Assembly (NCBI GenBank): GCA_947044365.1
Contig: OX345645.1
Coordinates: forward strand, 6,081,741 to 6,145,740
Direction: 5' to 3'
Origin: Petrosia ficiformis
Taxonomy: Eukaryota > Porifera > Demospongiae > Haplosclerida > Petrosiidae
DNA length: 64,000 bases
This document shows, in pieces, positions 13,201 through 23,619 of this stretch. A program made the translations under genes and the position numbers. The notes under the pieces were generated by a model. That model was given only the letters and a program-made list of their open reading frames with translations, had not been told where the DNA came from and searched no databases. Position 1 is the stretch's first letter; every line of letters begins with the position of its first letter.

Positions 13201-13398
13201 GACTGGAAAAAAATGGCACATCAATTCTGGGAAACTGTGTTACTCCATCCATCATTATGTTATATATGTGTTCACATTTTTAACAAATTTATGAGAGACA
13301 TACTAAACGATATGAAGAAATCACTGATTACTCAACGCGAAGAAAAGAACCTTGGTCCACCTCCACTAGTAGAAACGACAAGTATTAAAAATATATAA
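6997..13398 (+). CDS. NLR-B: 2A / death domain / caspase-like / NACHT gene
   Basis: Five coding exons join in frame through phase-1 junctions: 6997-7273, 7383-7667, 8144-8194, 8255-9061 and 10305-12637. They sum to 3753 bases, 1250 residues up to a premature stop. Domain order is N-terminal 2A peptide, death domain, short linker, peptidase C14 domain, NACHT and the first LRRs. The caspase-like exon sits where the paralogues have their second linker and CARD-like exons. A 13-bp deletion near 12630 ends the frame, and the remaining LRR sequence to 13398 is out of frame. If expressed, it would link an NTPase switch directly to a cysteine protease domain. Joining exon 4 to the NACHT exon across the 1.2 kb intron is inferred from splice sites and phase; transcripts are needed to prove it. 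Confidence 0.7.
7383..7667 (+). CDS. NLR-B exon 2: death domain
   Basis: Exactly 95 codons in a phase 1-1 exon. The sequence has the death-domain pattern: an aromatic at the first helix (FKSKWSLLGSILNVP), a run of acidic/hydrophobic positions (YEYAIELALDWWIKNTS) and a late motif SWKELISSVDRCGEKDTA. Death domains form helical assemblies in apoptosis and innate signalling. After 2A skipping this domain would be almost at the new N-terminus. Confidence 0.85.
8144..8194 (+). CDS. NLR-B exon 3: short linker
   Basis: A 51-base phase 1-1 exon between AACAG and G|GTATTA. Its end, VEDDYPPIKKG, matches the end of linker 1 in NLR-D (VEDYPPSEKG) and NLR-E, so it is a shortened homologue of that exon. 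Confidence 0.65.
8255..9061 (+). CDS. NLR-B exon 4: peptidase C14 (caspase-like) domain
   Basis: A phase 1-1 exon of 269 codons. It has the clan CD fold landmarks: a strand and turn near GIIFVVGMLFVDKFG, the catalytic histidine in FYYVGHGG, and the catalytic cysteine region CLFFFDCCLKYQ. A C-terminal part (VAYATSINHTSDG, GGLWTRHLCQHL, then YQLPHYETNAGLIYL) resembles the p10-like end of metazoan C14 proteins. The DCC cysteine context and GHGG histidine look more like paracaspase or metacaspase relatives than classical caspases (QACRG), so Asp specificity should not be assumed. Both catalytic residues appear present. No copy of this exon was seen in C, D or E. Confidence 0.85.
9062..10304. other. 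Intron between caspase-like and NACHT exons of NLR-B
   Basis: No coding exon is convincing here. It contains a partial MITE-D piece (about 9650-9760), a 19-bp perfect hairpin (10148-10188) and a stretch near 9890-10030 resembling sequence downstream of NLR-D (about 31090-31220). Confidence 0.5.
10148..10188. repeat. Perfect 19-bp hairpin
   Basis: The arm ACTTCCACAGTTTGCAAGA (10148-10166) is followed after three bases (TCC) by its exact reverse complement (10170-10188). It lies about 115 bases before the NACHT exon of NLR-B. A loop this short makes a very stable stem in DNA or RNA. Confidence 0.9.
10305..12637 (+). CDS. NLR-B exon 5: NACHT and first LRRs, truncated
   Basis: It follows acceptor CACATAG (10298-10304). 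The NACHT core is intact: GPPGVGKTT, TLLIFDGWDEFEG, MVTSRTYAS and HLTIQEFLAAWW. LRR-like segments follow until a TGA at 12635-12637. Alignment with NLR-A shows a 13-base deletion just upstream (around 12618-12632), which moves the frame by one. The exon is most similar to that of NLR-A. Confidence 0.85.
12638..13398 (+). pseudogene. NLR-B out-of-frame LRR tail
   Basis: This continues the LRR region in another frame. It carries repeats such as SSNQTLQCLEIQWQ and RENNTLKELDIDCT, then the family tail LGPPPLVET and a stop at 13396-13398. It is open throughout, so the 13-bp deletion seems recent and is the only lesion here. Confidence 0.8.
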
Positions 13399-15130
13399 TT
13401 TGTCACTGTATGACAACTCTATTCATATGACTATATACATGTAGTTTACATAATTCCATTACATCATGTTATTCATCAAAATACTGTTAGTTATAGCTAT
13501 ATAGTTACATGTATAGTGATTTTGTAGTAATACTATATTAATTCACAATGCTAAACACTAATTGGGTACATATAAACACATACAGGAGAAGAGAGGTTGT
13601 AGTTCTTATATATCTTAGTATGAAACAGGTAGGAGATTACAACTTTGTGCATGTGATATGTTTATTGTCCTGTTAGTGGTTATGCATATACATGTTCTTT
13701 GATTTATATTAAAATTGTAATATATATTTCTGGAGTCTCATTCATCTGTCTTTATATTTTACTCTACTTTACTTGTACATCAATGTTCATAAAATAGGAA
13801 AACGATTTTACTAGCTAGTGTTGTGATTCATTCAGTATAATATCACTTAGAGGTGTTGATTTCTATTAATCCTTCACAAGCTCTCCATCCAAATACAATA
13901 AGAAACGATTACTCATAACTTGGTTCTCTAATTAATTCATGAACTGAATAGAGTCTATAATAATTATACCCTGAGATTTTAAAATCGTATACCTATTCAT
14001 GATTCAAGACAGTGGATATTTGTACAGCTATATATATATATAGATACTTTGGTTGTGTATTGTATTACAAATACAAAAGTGCACCACACCCATGCATGAC
14101 AACTTGATTCTATGGAAGTGCTGGACATTAACGCATGACTGCCATATGAATATTTACTGTATTCTTAAAATAATGAGTGAATTACTATCATAATAATATT
14201 ATTATATGCTGTTAAATGTATAGTACAAGTGGTAAAAATAAGTTTACAGTACAGCAAAACAATTATTGATGTTATTAGAGGTGTTTATACTATTACAGCA
14301 TTATTACAAGGAATAAGGATAGTATGATAATGTATCCTTAGAATACAATGTATTCAGTGATAAAAAAGAGTATGGAATAAGACCATGTTGATGTTTGTTT
14401 GAATATCACAGACATAACGTAGCCAATGACAAATGACCAATCAGATCTCATAATTATAGAGCACTAACAATTAATCACCAATTCCGAAATACTTTTAATA
14501 TACATGTACTAACAAATGCATGGTTTCTTGAAATAAATACAGCTCCTACATTTTAGAAATAAAGAGTAACTGAGTGTCTACATCAAGATGGATTTATTCA
14601 CTAACGTTTATACATAGAACATTATTACTAAGAATACCTGTGAACAATGATATGATGAATTAGATGAATAACTGATAAAGTTTATAAGCCAGAATAAATG
14701 AAAGTACTGTAAAGAATGGCAATTGAAGCAAGCCCCAAACTATTGGCTTCATTATCATTATTTTGTAGACCGTAACTGCTAAATACACACTGAAGAGTAT
14801 CATAAAGTATACAGCAACACCAAACAGATTCGATCATGCATTGAATTGTGGACTCCGTGATCAACACTGACAAGTGCCTCTCTTTTAAGACAGTAGTGAG
14901 TACTTACTCTGCCTATATACTGGACTGGTAAATGCATTCTGAGAAATGACCCAACCTATTTGATTAGTCATCACATTACAAAGAACTATCTTATATATAT
15001 TGTGCTGTGGTACTGGGAAAATTTGGTAAGTTATTTGTGTGTTTTATTATAGATCTAGCATTCTGATATCAGATTATATAATAACTATAAAATTTAGTGT
15101 ACAATGGCAATAAATCTACTTAGATGTGAA
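13399..15130. other. Downstream flank of NLR-B, copy of 3557-5600
   Basis: Colinear and similar to the NLR-A 3' flank, with indels; the fold-back element of the first copy is largely missing. No gene is seen. Confidence 0.65.
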
Positions 15131-17220
15131 GCAACAATTATTATAAAATAAACGAATGTAATCATGATCATTGTTTAGTTTATTGTAAGTATGATTTTGT
15201 ACCCCATTCAAAGCAATATAGTTTTGTAGCTAGATGTCCATCTATACTAGGTAGGGCCAGAGGACATCTGGATAAAAGCTGCAGAGTTTTTGAACAATGA
15301 GATATCAGTTGTGTTTTAGAACACAGATCAGATCATAGTATGAGTGCATGTATATGCAAGGAGACAAACTGTACAAACGGTTGTATACACATTGTACTCC
15401 ATGCATTATCATCAAAAAGAAGTGATGATTACATTTTGCATAATACTGTAAAAACAGATAGGTTCACTTAATCATTTGTTTGTTTACATGAATATTGTGT
15501 TTATCATGTTTCCTTGATTAACCATTATTGGCCATTTTTCAATTTAATTAGTTATAGTTAATACAATAGACTTATAATTTAGTTATAGTTTAGGTAACTA
15601 CAAGTCATAATGCTTTACTAAAAGGGGTTTTAGTTATAGTTATAGTTAACTGAAACAACATTAAATAGTACTACAGACGTTTTGAACATTTTGTCCCAAA
15701 GGCCTTATATAGCTATCGTGAATGAATGAATACATATCTTACAGTCTCCTTTATGTGCATGGAATGATGATACAATATATGTGGATGGTTGGAGTTTTAA
15801 AATACATCATTATATTAATTAATAAGTAATCCACAATTAAAATGTCTCAATATGTTTATACTAACACACCTGCAAAAGATTTGTATAGTGATGTGGTCAT
15901 TTTAATGCCAAAACCTATATAATTACAATTAAAGAACAATCTTTATTCATAATGCTTTGCTATACAAGATCATGATATTTCTGACCGCAGATGAGAAAAG
16001 AGGTCTTAACACATTTGGACTTCATCCATTTGACCACTCATCCTGCAAAATGTATACGGAGTTAGAGTTCCAAATTTGCTGCATAGGTACCTGATACAAT
16101 GTACTCTCCATTGATAAAAATTAAATTGTAGTTCCATTGCAAACTTACCTATCAAGGACTATAAAGCTTGAAAACTTTATTATGTGTTAAGACCCCTTTT
16201 CTCGTTCACACGGTCACAATTATTTTGTTCCCAAGTCTATTTTGTCATTTTCAAGACTTAGAGTAGTATAAAATCTTTTCAGATGTCTGATGTATATGCC
16301 TCTCAACTGTAATTTTGTCTTAACTATATATAATTAGTGCACATCTTGTACCATTGAGCCAACCCTCTAACACTGAATATAAACTAGCCTCCATGACGTA
16401 CTTTTCAACACATCAAATTCAGTAATAATAGTATGGAAGGCATACTACAGCTCATATCATATTGAAATGCAGATGAGGTCACCCAACTGATTGCAATTGG
16501 TTGAAATAACAAAGCTGTTTGTACAGTGATAGTACATGAAAGAGTGATTGTTGTTGATAATGACTCACTGTGAAAACTGATTTGTTGTTTCGATCATTTT
16601 AATTAGCTACACAGTTTGTATTTTCTAAAATACACAACATAAAATTTGGAAGTATTTGATAGTAATTTAAACAATCAACATCCTTTACATGGTATAACAT
16701 AAACTTTGAAAGCATCGGAATTAACATACTGCAGATCAATGAAATTAATATATACAATATATATAAGATATGATATCATCTACTTTCAGTTTACTACTGC
16801 TTCGACAAACAATAACTGTTTACTATAAAAAAAAGCATTAGCAGGTGTTTACACGAAAGAGTCTATATTTGTTGGCCTAACCACACAACATAGACACATA
16901 GAAATTTAGGGTAACAAGAGTTACAATAAACATATAACTAATCATTATTAGCAGTGTAAGTAAACTGATGGTGTAGAAGATGATTGATATGATGACCAAC
17001 TGATTTGAAAATAAATCATATTGTATCATTGCTTCACAAATTATAAAATGTACATTTTTACTGGTAACAGAAAATGCACAAAACAGCCTAATGATCCACT
17101 TCTCATTGGTTAAGGCAATACGATACAATAATCATGTAATTCATGTGACCAAGTAATAGGTTAAACATCCCATTTGTTTTACTGTGTAGTCAGTCATGAT
17201 CACCTGATTGTGTTTTAACC
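15131..17220. other. Intergenic, nothing recognised
   Basis: AT-rich sequence with degenerate AGTTATAGTTA runs at about 15550-15655. No coding region, RNA gene or clear transposon end could be supported. Confidence 0.5.
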
Positions 17221-17235
17221 ATTAGAGGACTGAGC

Positions 17236-17610
17236 TTGTTTTTCAAAATTCTTCCCATTTCCAACACTGGCAACTCTATTGCATATACTTTGGCCACCAT
17301 TCACTTTCTCTACCCCAAACTTGGCTCCTTTTCCGACATGGAGTACTACTTCCACCAACTTGCTTACCAGTACTTGAAAGTCCCCAAGCGCTTCGTAGGA
17401 TTAAATCAAATGCAGTGCTCTCCCTCTTTTGACTGGAACTGTGGCAAACAAAATGACCCCACTGCCTGCCGGTACCAGCTACACCCACGATTTCAGGTTT
17501 TACACCAAGGGAAATGCCTCAGGAACCCACCAGAGCACGTGGGCGGTGTCACTGAAACCACAATTTGCGTGGGCGGCGAGGGGGCTGCGCCTCCTTCGAA
17601 CCCCCTTTAA
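17236..17610 (+). other. GC-rich, coding-like island of unknown origin
   Basis: This stretch is clearly more GC-rich than its surroundings and stays open in two overlapping plus frames. One frame (17236 onwards) reads segments such as FSDMEYYFHQLAYQYLKVPK. The other (17429-17635) reads TSYTHDFRFYTKGNASGTHQ. The end (GGCGAGGGGGCTGCGCCTCC) has a transposon-like look. I do not recognise the protein. It may be a fragment of a captured gene or of a mobile element. Confidence 0.3.
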
Positions 17611-18113
17611 AATTCCTCCTGTAGTCATTATTTAGGCCAAAGCTCGGCCGAAAAACCATCAACGTAGCCAATTTGGTAATTATATATAAACCATAGAAAG
17701 AATAATTCCCATTTTATGTTAGATGCTCTAATGAGGAATCATAGTATGAACTGGGATTTGTTTTGTATAGAACCCCAGTTTGTATAGTGGAAACCACAAA
17801 CAAGTCTCAGGTAACTGAAATTTTGTGCAGTATCATTGTCGGTTCACTTCCTAAAGACAAACTTTGGAGGTAATTTGGCTATGTCTATGTTTTAAAATTA
17901 ATTTTATGACTCATGAGATTCAACTATTCACCATTGGGATCTAAATAGCATGAATCCCTCCAAATATGTCTATAACCTATATTTATAATATTACTAATCA
18001 TTATAATGAGTGTAGCATCGCTAGTAGAATTGTAAGGGTAATAAATTGTGATTCAGATACTGTATCGATAGGAGTTCATACATGTTTTATTTCCATGCAT
18101 ACAGATATTCATA

Positions 18114-18381
18114 ATGATTGATCTCATACAATGGAGAGTTTGTATTGGAATGTGGTGTGGTGGTATGAAGTCTGTCAAGAGGAAAAGCAGACTTGTTAGT
18201 AACATGCAAAGTCATCCAGATGTGAAAGATTATCACTGGGAGAGTGATAATCTTGGAGTATGTATGAATATTCTTAGAGCATTACTCAGTCATGGTAGTG
18301 TGTGGTTGTATATACTAACTGTGTGTATATTTATACTACTAATACTCTCTGGTGATGTGGAATTAAATCCTGGACCTGTGG
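18114..18381 (+). CDS. NLR-C exon 1: 2A/signal-like peptide
   Basis: 89 codons plus one base. The hydrophobic run reads VWLYILTVCIFILLILS and the motif is GDVELNPGP: leucine replaces serine at the variable position while D, V, E, N, P, G and P are kept. The exon is undamaged although the rest of the copy is broken. Confidence 0.8.
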
Positions 18382-18470
18382 GTTAGTTGTAATATAATAC
18401 TAAATACATACAAAGAATATACATGTAAAAAAAATCTGTAAATATTTAATGCTTTATTTAATTTTAAAAG

Positions 18471-18755
18471 AGATTACTCCTGGGAAAGCAGTAATTCTGC
18501 TCAGTGATTGTGGATTTAACTTTAAGAGCAATTGGAATCGATTAACAAGTATCTTGAATGTTCCATTAGAGCTAAAGGGAAAGATGAGAGCTATAATAAA
18601 GGAAGATGAAGCATATGAATATGTAATAGAAATAGCATTGGATTGGTGGATTAAGAACACATCAGAAGCATCATGGAAAGAGTTAATATCATCAGTAGAC
18701 AGGTGTGGAGAGAAAAGTACTGCAGATGCAATGAGGAAAAAAATTATTGAAAAAG
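18471..18755 (+). CDS. NLR-C exon 2: death domain
   Basis: 95 codons, open, starting EITPGKAVILLSDCGFNFKS and carrying DWWIKNTSEASWKELIS. The downstream donor is weak (G|GTGATT, against GTAATT or GTATGT in the paralogues), another sign of decay. Confidence 0.75.
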
Positions 18756-18796
18756 GTGATTATTAATTACTTATAAACATAGCATGGCCACTCAAA

Positions 18797-19156
18797 CACA
18801 TTTATTACACTCTATAGATGACACATGTACACCGGTGTCTTGTGAATTAGATCAGTTAGCACCATTCAAAATACTGAAGAGACATTTCTCTGAAATACTT
18901 GATGTGGTCTCTGACCCAAATAGACTTGCTAATGATTTGTGGGGTGTTGATCTAATATCTAATGTTGTTAAAGATAATATCATATCAACTCCAAGTGTTC
19001 CTCGTTACGAGAAGGCCAGTAAATTACTAAATGAAGTTCAGAGATCTCTTAAAGTCAATGAAAATCCAGAGACACTCATTTTATTATGTAAAGTATTAAC
19101 CAATCAGAAAAACTTAGCAATATCAACAATATGTAAAACTATGTTTAAAGAGTTAG
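18797..19156 (+). pseudogene. NLR-C CARD-like exon remnant lacking its acceptor
   Basis: From about 18797 (TTTATTACACTC) to the donor at 19157 this matches the NLR-D CARD-like exon. The sequence before it (CATAGCATGGCCACTCAAAC) instead matches the intron after the NLR-D death-domain exon. A deletion with short shared sequence (CACA/CACT) therefore fused intron to exon. The only nearby AG (at CATAG) would read into a TAG after a few codons. A separate start at 18784 (MATQTHLL) opens a frame into the domain but seems accidental. Confidence 0.75.
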
Positions 19157-19239
19157 GTAAGCTAATAATAATTATTTTTCATTTTACATTAACATTCGCA
19201 ACTAATAAAACTACATCATATTCTAATACATACACATAG

Positions 19240-22200
19240 GTGTGTCTTTAGATGTCTTATCATCTGAAGTCATTTCTGATACCAAGAGATTTGTTAGAGA
19301 ATTATGTGATCGATATCTTCAGGAACCTGTAGTACATAATGACTTGTTAGACCATCGTAATAGTGGAGACAAGTTTGGACAATTAGGACTCATTAAAGGA
19401 CATGGAGGATGTCTTTCTGAATCAGAAGGAATGAAGAGGTCATGGGATATGTTACGAGGGAAGTTAGATAGTATAATGAAAGTATCTAAGAAAATAGACA
19501 TACAAGATGTACTAAAACATAATGATGATAATAGTCCAATCAAAGTAGTAGTTGATGGTCCTCCAGGTGTAGGAAAAACTACACTATGTAAAAAAACTGT
19601 GTAACATGTGGGCTAAGAATGAACTGAAGAAATGTTCCTTTGATCATGTCTTCTATCTTCCTCTCAGAGATGAGAGAGTAACTTCAGCTGAAGGTATATA
19701 TGATCTTGTTTCTTTATTTCATAGTGATGAAGGGATTTGTGATGCTGTCAGTGAACAGATCAACAAGACAAATGGTAAAGATACTTTACTTATATTTGAT
19801 GGATGGGATGAGTTTGAGGGAAGACACCAACACAGATCATTTATACTGGATATTATTAGAGGAAAACACCCACTAAGGTGTAATATAATGGTTACTTCAC
19901 GTACATATGCTTCAGCAAATCTTCTTGAAATACAAACTGTTGATCGTCATATTGAGGTGTTAGGTTTTAAGAAAAGTGAAATTTTCTCATACATCAAGAA
20001 AGAGGTGACTGAAGAGAAATCTGAACAATTAATAATGAAATTGGAGATGAGAGAAGATGTCTTATCAATGTGTTACATACCATTTGTATGTTCCATGTTA
20101 GTGAGAGTTTATCATCTGTTTGACTATACTCTACCAAACACTCTGACTTAGTTGTATCAAAAGTTCATTATTTATGCTATGAAAAGATCAATGAACAGAC
20201 CAGGATTTAATCCAAGAAGAATAGAATCACTTGATAATTTACAAGATGATCAGAAAGCATTTGATGATCTCTGTTATTGTGCTTATGTGAATCTTCAGAA
20301 AGGAAGTAATAATTTCACTGAAGATCAGATACAATCCTCCAATTGTAAACACTTTGGATTAATGAACTTCTACACAATAGCAGACACTACTCAATATCAG
20401 TTTCTTCATCTAACCATTCAGGAGTTCCTGGCAGCATGGTGGATATCTCAACAAGATGATCAGAAAGAGCTGTTTAGAGAATATTTCGAGGATATTCGGT
20501 TTCGTGTGACACTAAAATTTTTGGCAGGTCTAACTAAACTTAAAGATGAGAGCTATCAAGAGTATTTCAGTAAGGAATTGGACTTACAATGTGTAAGGAG
20601 ACCAGTGTTTAGTTTTAAATCTCATCAGTGCTCTCTGTTTTATGAGAATCCACAGATGCTTCATGAATGCATTTCTGAACGAGATCAGAATGAATATCCT
20701 CTTCATGAACGGTATGATACAGAGGCTATACAACTGCTTCATCTAATTTATGAGTCACAAAACAAAATATTGTGTCAGATATTTGCTTCTTCCATTAAAA
20801 ACTCCTCTCTCTGTCTAGACAGAGTGACTTCATCACAATTTGATTTACTGTGCTTGTCTTTTATCTTGAAGAACTTAAAGAAAACATGGAATTATCTCCA
20901 CCTTGGAGATGTCAAGAACCACACGATAATTGTTGAACATGCAGAATTTAACAGTTGTACTACTGTGAAAGCATACTATTGGAGTATCACATCAGTAATC
21001 AAGATTCACCAGTCATCATTATGTAAGTACCTTCAAGAGAGTTATATTAGTATTTTTAGCCCATCTGATGTCACACATCTTCTCTCGATGTTCACAGACC
21101 TGTTTAAACTACCTCATCTGAACATTCTGCATGTTACGATCAGTCTGTGGAGTAATACATCACAAAATTATAATGATGATGAATTACTGGAGAAGGTAAT
21201 TTCTACAAATGATAATATTAAGGAATTATTCATTTCTTTTTTGAATATACCACAATGTAACACATTAATAAACAGTATTCTTACTGGAGTAAAGAGAAAT
21301 CATACAATCCAGTTCTTTTCACTGTCATGTGATAATGTTATTATCTCATCATTACAAGTTGAGGAACTATTGAAACACAACCAAACCTTACAAGCTGTTA
21401 AACTGAATATACCTATTAAAGGAATACTCCCATCTCTATGTATCATACCAGTTAATGAATCTCTTACAGCGCTAAATATCAGTAATGATACAGTACATGA
21501 TATCATAACATATCCTGTAAAGAAAACAGAAACTTTGTCACCTGGATTAGAAAATGTTGGAAGAAATATTACTAACTTGAAAAGCTTATTCCTACAAGAA
21601 CCACAGATACCACTCAGTGTCTTGTTTGATTCCTACCCTTTACTACAACATCTAGATATAGCGCTAGACAGAGTAGAGAGTTTTGTTGAAGTATGTAACA
21701 TTATCTCCAGAAACACAACTATAAAAGCTCTTAGAATTACAACTGGATATTCATTAGACAGGCAGTTTGTGTTCCACGAGGAAGTAGGAAAATCGCTTCA
21801 ATTGATGCTATCATCAAATCAAACTCTACATTGTCTGGAGATCAAAAAAGAAGAAACCATCCCATTTTTGTTTGTTTTACCTCTGAAATACCTGACTGCT
21901 GGACTGAGAGAGAACAACACATTACAAGAACTAGACATTGACATTACAACCACGGAGAATATTAAAGAGTTTTTCGAAGCTACTAAAATCTAAAGTTATT
22001 GGCAGTCTCATTTTATGAATTGCTATTATGGAAGATTTTAGATGAGAAGTTTGCGTCATTGTATTATGAAGAGATAATTCCGCATGTTACAAATATGTTA
22101 AAACGAAATGAAGACATAATGTTTTTGAAACTTTTATTCCATTATATTCCACACACTGCAGTTACATATAAAGAAGATTGGATACCAGTGGTACATCAAT

Positions 22201-22388
22201 TCTGGGAAACTGTGTTACTACATTCATCATTATTTTATATATATGTTGACATTTCAAACCAACTTATGATAGACATACTAAACAATATGAAGAAAATACT
22301 GATTACTCAACGTGAAGAAAAGAAACTTGGTTCTCCTCCACTAGTAGAAACGAGAATCGAACATGGATATCCTGACAAATTATTATAA
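19240..22388 (+). pseudogene. NLR-C NACHT-LRR exon with three lesions
   Basis: Reading is open to 19604, where the added A just after the Walker A codons shifts the frame. It resumes from 19606 with TLLIFDGWDEFEG and the sensor region. A stop interrupts at 20149-20151 within TLPNTLTELYQKF, and the frame continues to 21993. A 1-base deletion precedes the last piece (21999-22388), which ends with the family tail REEKKLGSPPLVET. Confidence 0.9.
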
Positions 22389-22739
22389 TGAACATCAAAC
22401 TACTGTTAGCTATATAGTTACATGTGTAGTGATTTGTAGTAATATTACATTATTATATAATTCAAGTATTATTCTGGGTTTCATACAGAAAAGTAGGTGG
22501 GGAGGCTGAGGCTCAAGTTAGTCGGAAAATCCCCACTTCCCACTGTATAAAACCCTGTCTACTGTGACTTTTTTTACTAGCAGCTTCATCACTGGTAGTC
22601 TTGTGTAGCCAGACCCAACCCTCTGCTAGGATGATATCGATAAGGCATTATTAGGAACATGATATATTGTACGTGTAGACAGTAGACATGATCAACACTG
22701 AATAATGGAAGATTCAAATTAAATAGGATCTTCGAAGAC

Positions 22740-22857
22740 TTCCATATTTCAACTTCACAAGAAAGTAACAATAAACTACTGAGTCCATGGTCATAAGAAA
22801 CTCCCAGGCTATTAAAAGATCTTTCTAATAACTTGCAAACATTTACTGAACTAGAGT
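22740..22857 (-). pseudogene. Ankyrin-gene exon fragment
   Basis: On the minus strand this reads VNVCKLLERSFN, then YDHGLSSLLLLSCEVE, homologous to the exon at 33032-33252. The donor there (ATAT|GTAAGT) is ATATGGAAGT here, so the splice site is lost. Similarity extends to about 22570 in the adjoining intron. Confidence 0.6.
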
Positions 22858-23295
22858 CTATTGGGTACTGAGAGATAAGTTTCTAGTATCATCTATCTAG
22901 TGGACGTACATCTCTTTTTTAGTAGATTAGTCTCGTCCCAGACCTTCCACAACTGGTCTGGGGACGAGTCTAGATCACTAATGACCACACCTATTGTAAG
23001 CTGATACAGGGTAAGTATTTTAAGATAGTCCATAAATTATACTGACACATTCTAAATGGAGTTGAAATAATGATTGTAGATCTATTAGTATAAGTTAATT
23101 ATAGATAATTAGATACCAATAATTATTTTAATAAATGTTTGCTTCTATGATTATAACATCATTAAGACCTTTTTAATACTTATATGGTAGATATTAGTAT
23201 CTGTTATTGGTAGATACCGTCGGTTTATCTAAAACACACTGAACAGACAAAACAATTACAGTAACTCTCCTATGCTGATCAAGGGTAATATGCTG
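22858..23295. other. Intergenic, upstream of NLR-D
   Basis: AT-rich with a short inverted pair around the word GTCTCGTCCCAGACC and its partner GGTCTGGGGACGAG (about 22932-22972). No gene is seen. Confidence 0.4.
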
Positions 23296-23345
23296 ATTCA
23301 GATACTGTAATGATAGTATTATTTATTTCCATACAGATATTCATA

Positions 23346-23619
23346 ATGATTGATCTCATACAATGGAGAGTTTGTATTGGAATGTGGTGTGGTATGAAGT
23401 CTGTCAAGAGGAAAAGCAGATTCGTTAATAATATACAAAGTCATCCAGGTATACAATGGATCAAAGATTATCACTGGGAGAGAGAAAATCTTGGAATGTC
23501 TACAAGTATTCTTGGAGCATTACTCAGTCATACTAGTGTGTGGTTGCATACACTAACTGTGTGTATATTTCTACTACTGATACTCTCTGGTGATGTGGAA
23601 TCAAATCCTGGACCTGTTG
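23346..23619 (+). CDS. NLR-D exon 1: 2A/signal-like peptide
   Basis: 91 codons plus one base. An in-frame ATG at 23310 lies before the conserved acceptor-like CATACAG (23330-23336) and is probably intronic, so the start shared by all copies (23346, MIDLIQWRVC) is preferred. The hydrophobic segment VWLHTLTVCIFLLLILS leads into GDVESNPGP, with the predicted skip between residues 89 and 90. Confidence 0.85.

Larger units (their letters stand above)
18114..22388 (+). pseudogene. NLR-C: degenerate 2A / death domain / CARD-like / NACHT gene
   Basis: The copy keeps an intact 2A exon (18114-18381) and an open death-domain exon (18471-18755). It then loses both linker exons and the start of the CARD-like exon through a deletion that joins intron to exon at about 18790-18800. 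The NACHT exon has an extra A in a homopolymer at about 19590-19596, a GAG-to-TAG nonsense at 20149-20151 and a 1-base deletion near 21985. No long product with NACHT is possible from this sequence. Confidence 0.9.

Noticed and set aside
23310..23345. An upstream ATG extending the NLR-D 2A peptide
   Set aside because: It lies before the conserved acceptor-like CATACAG and the extension is not conserved in the other copies.
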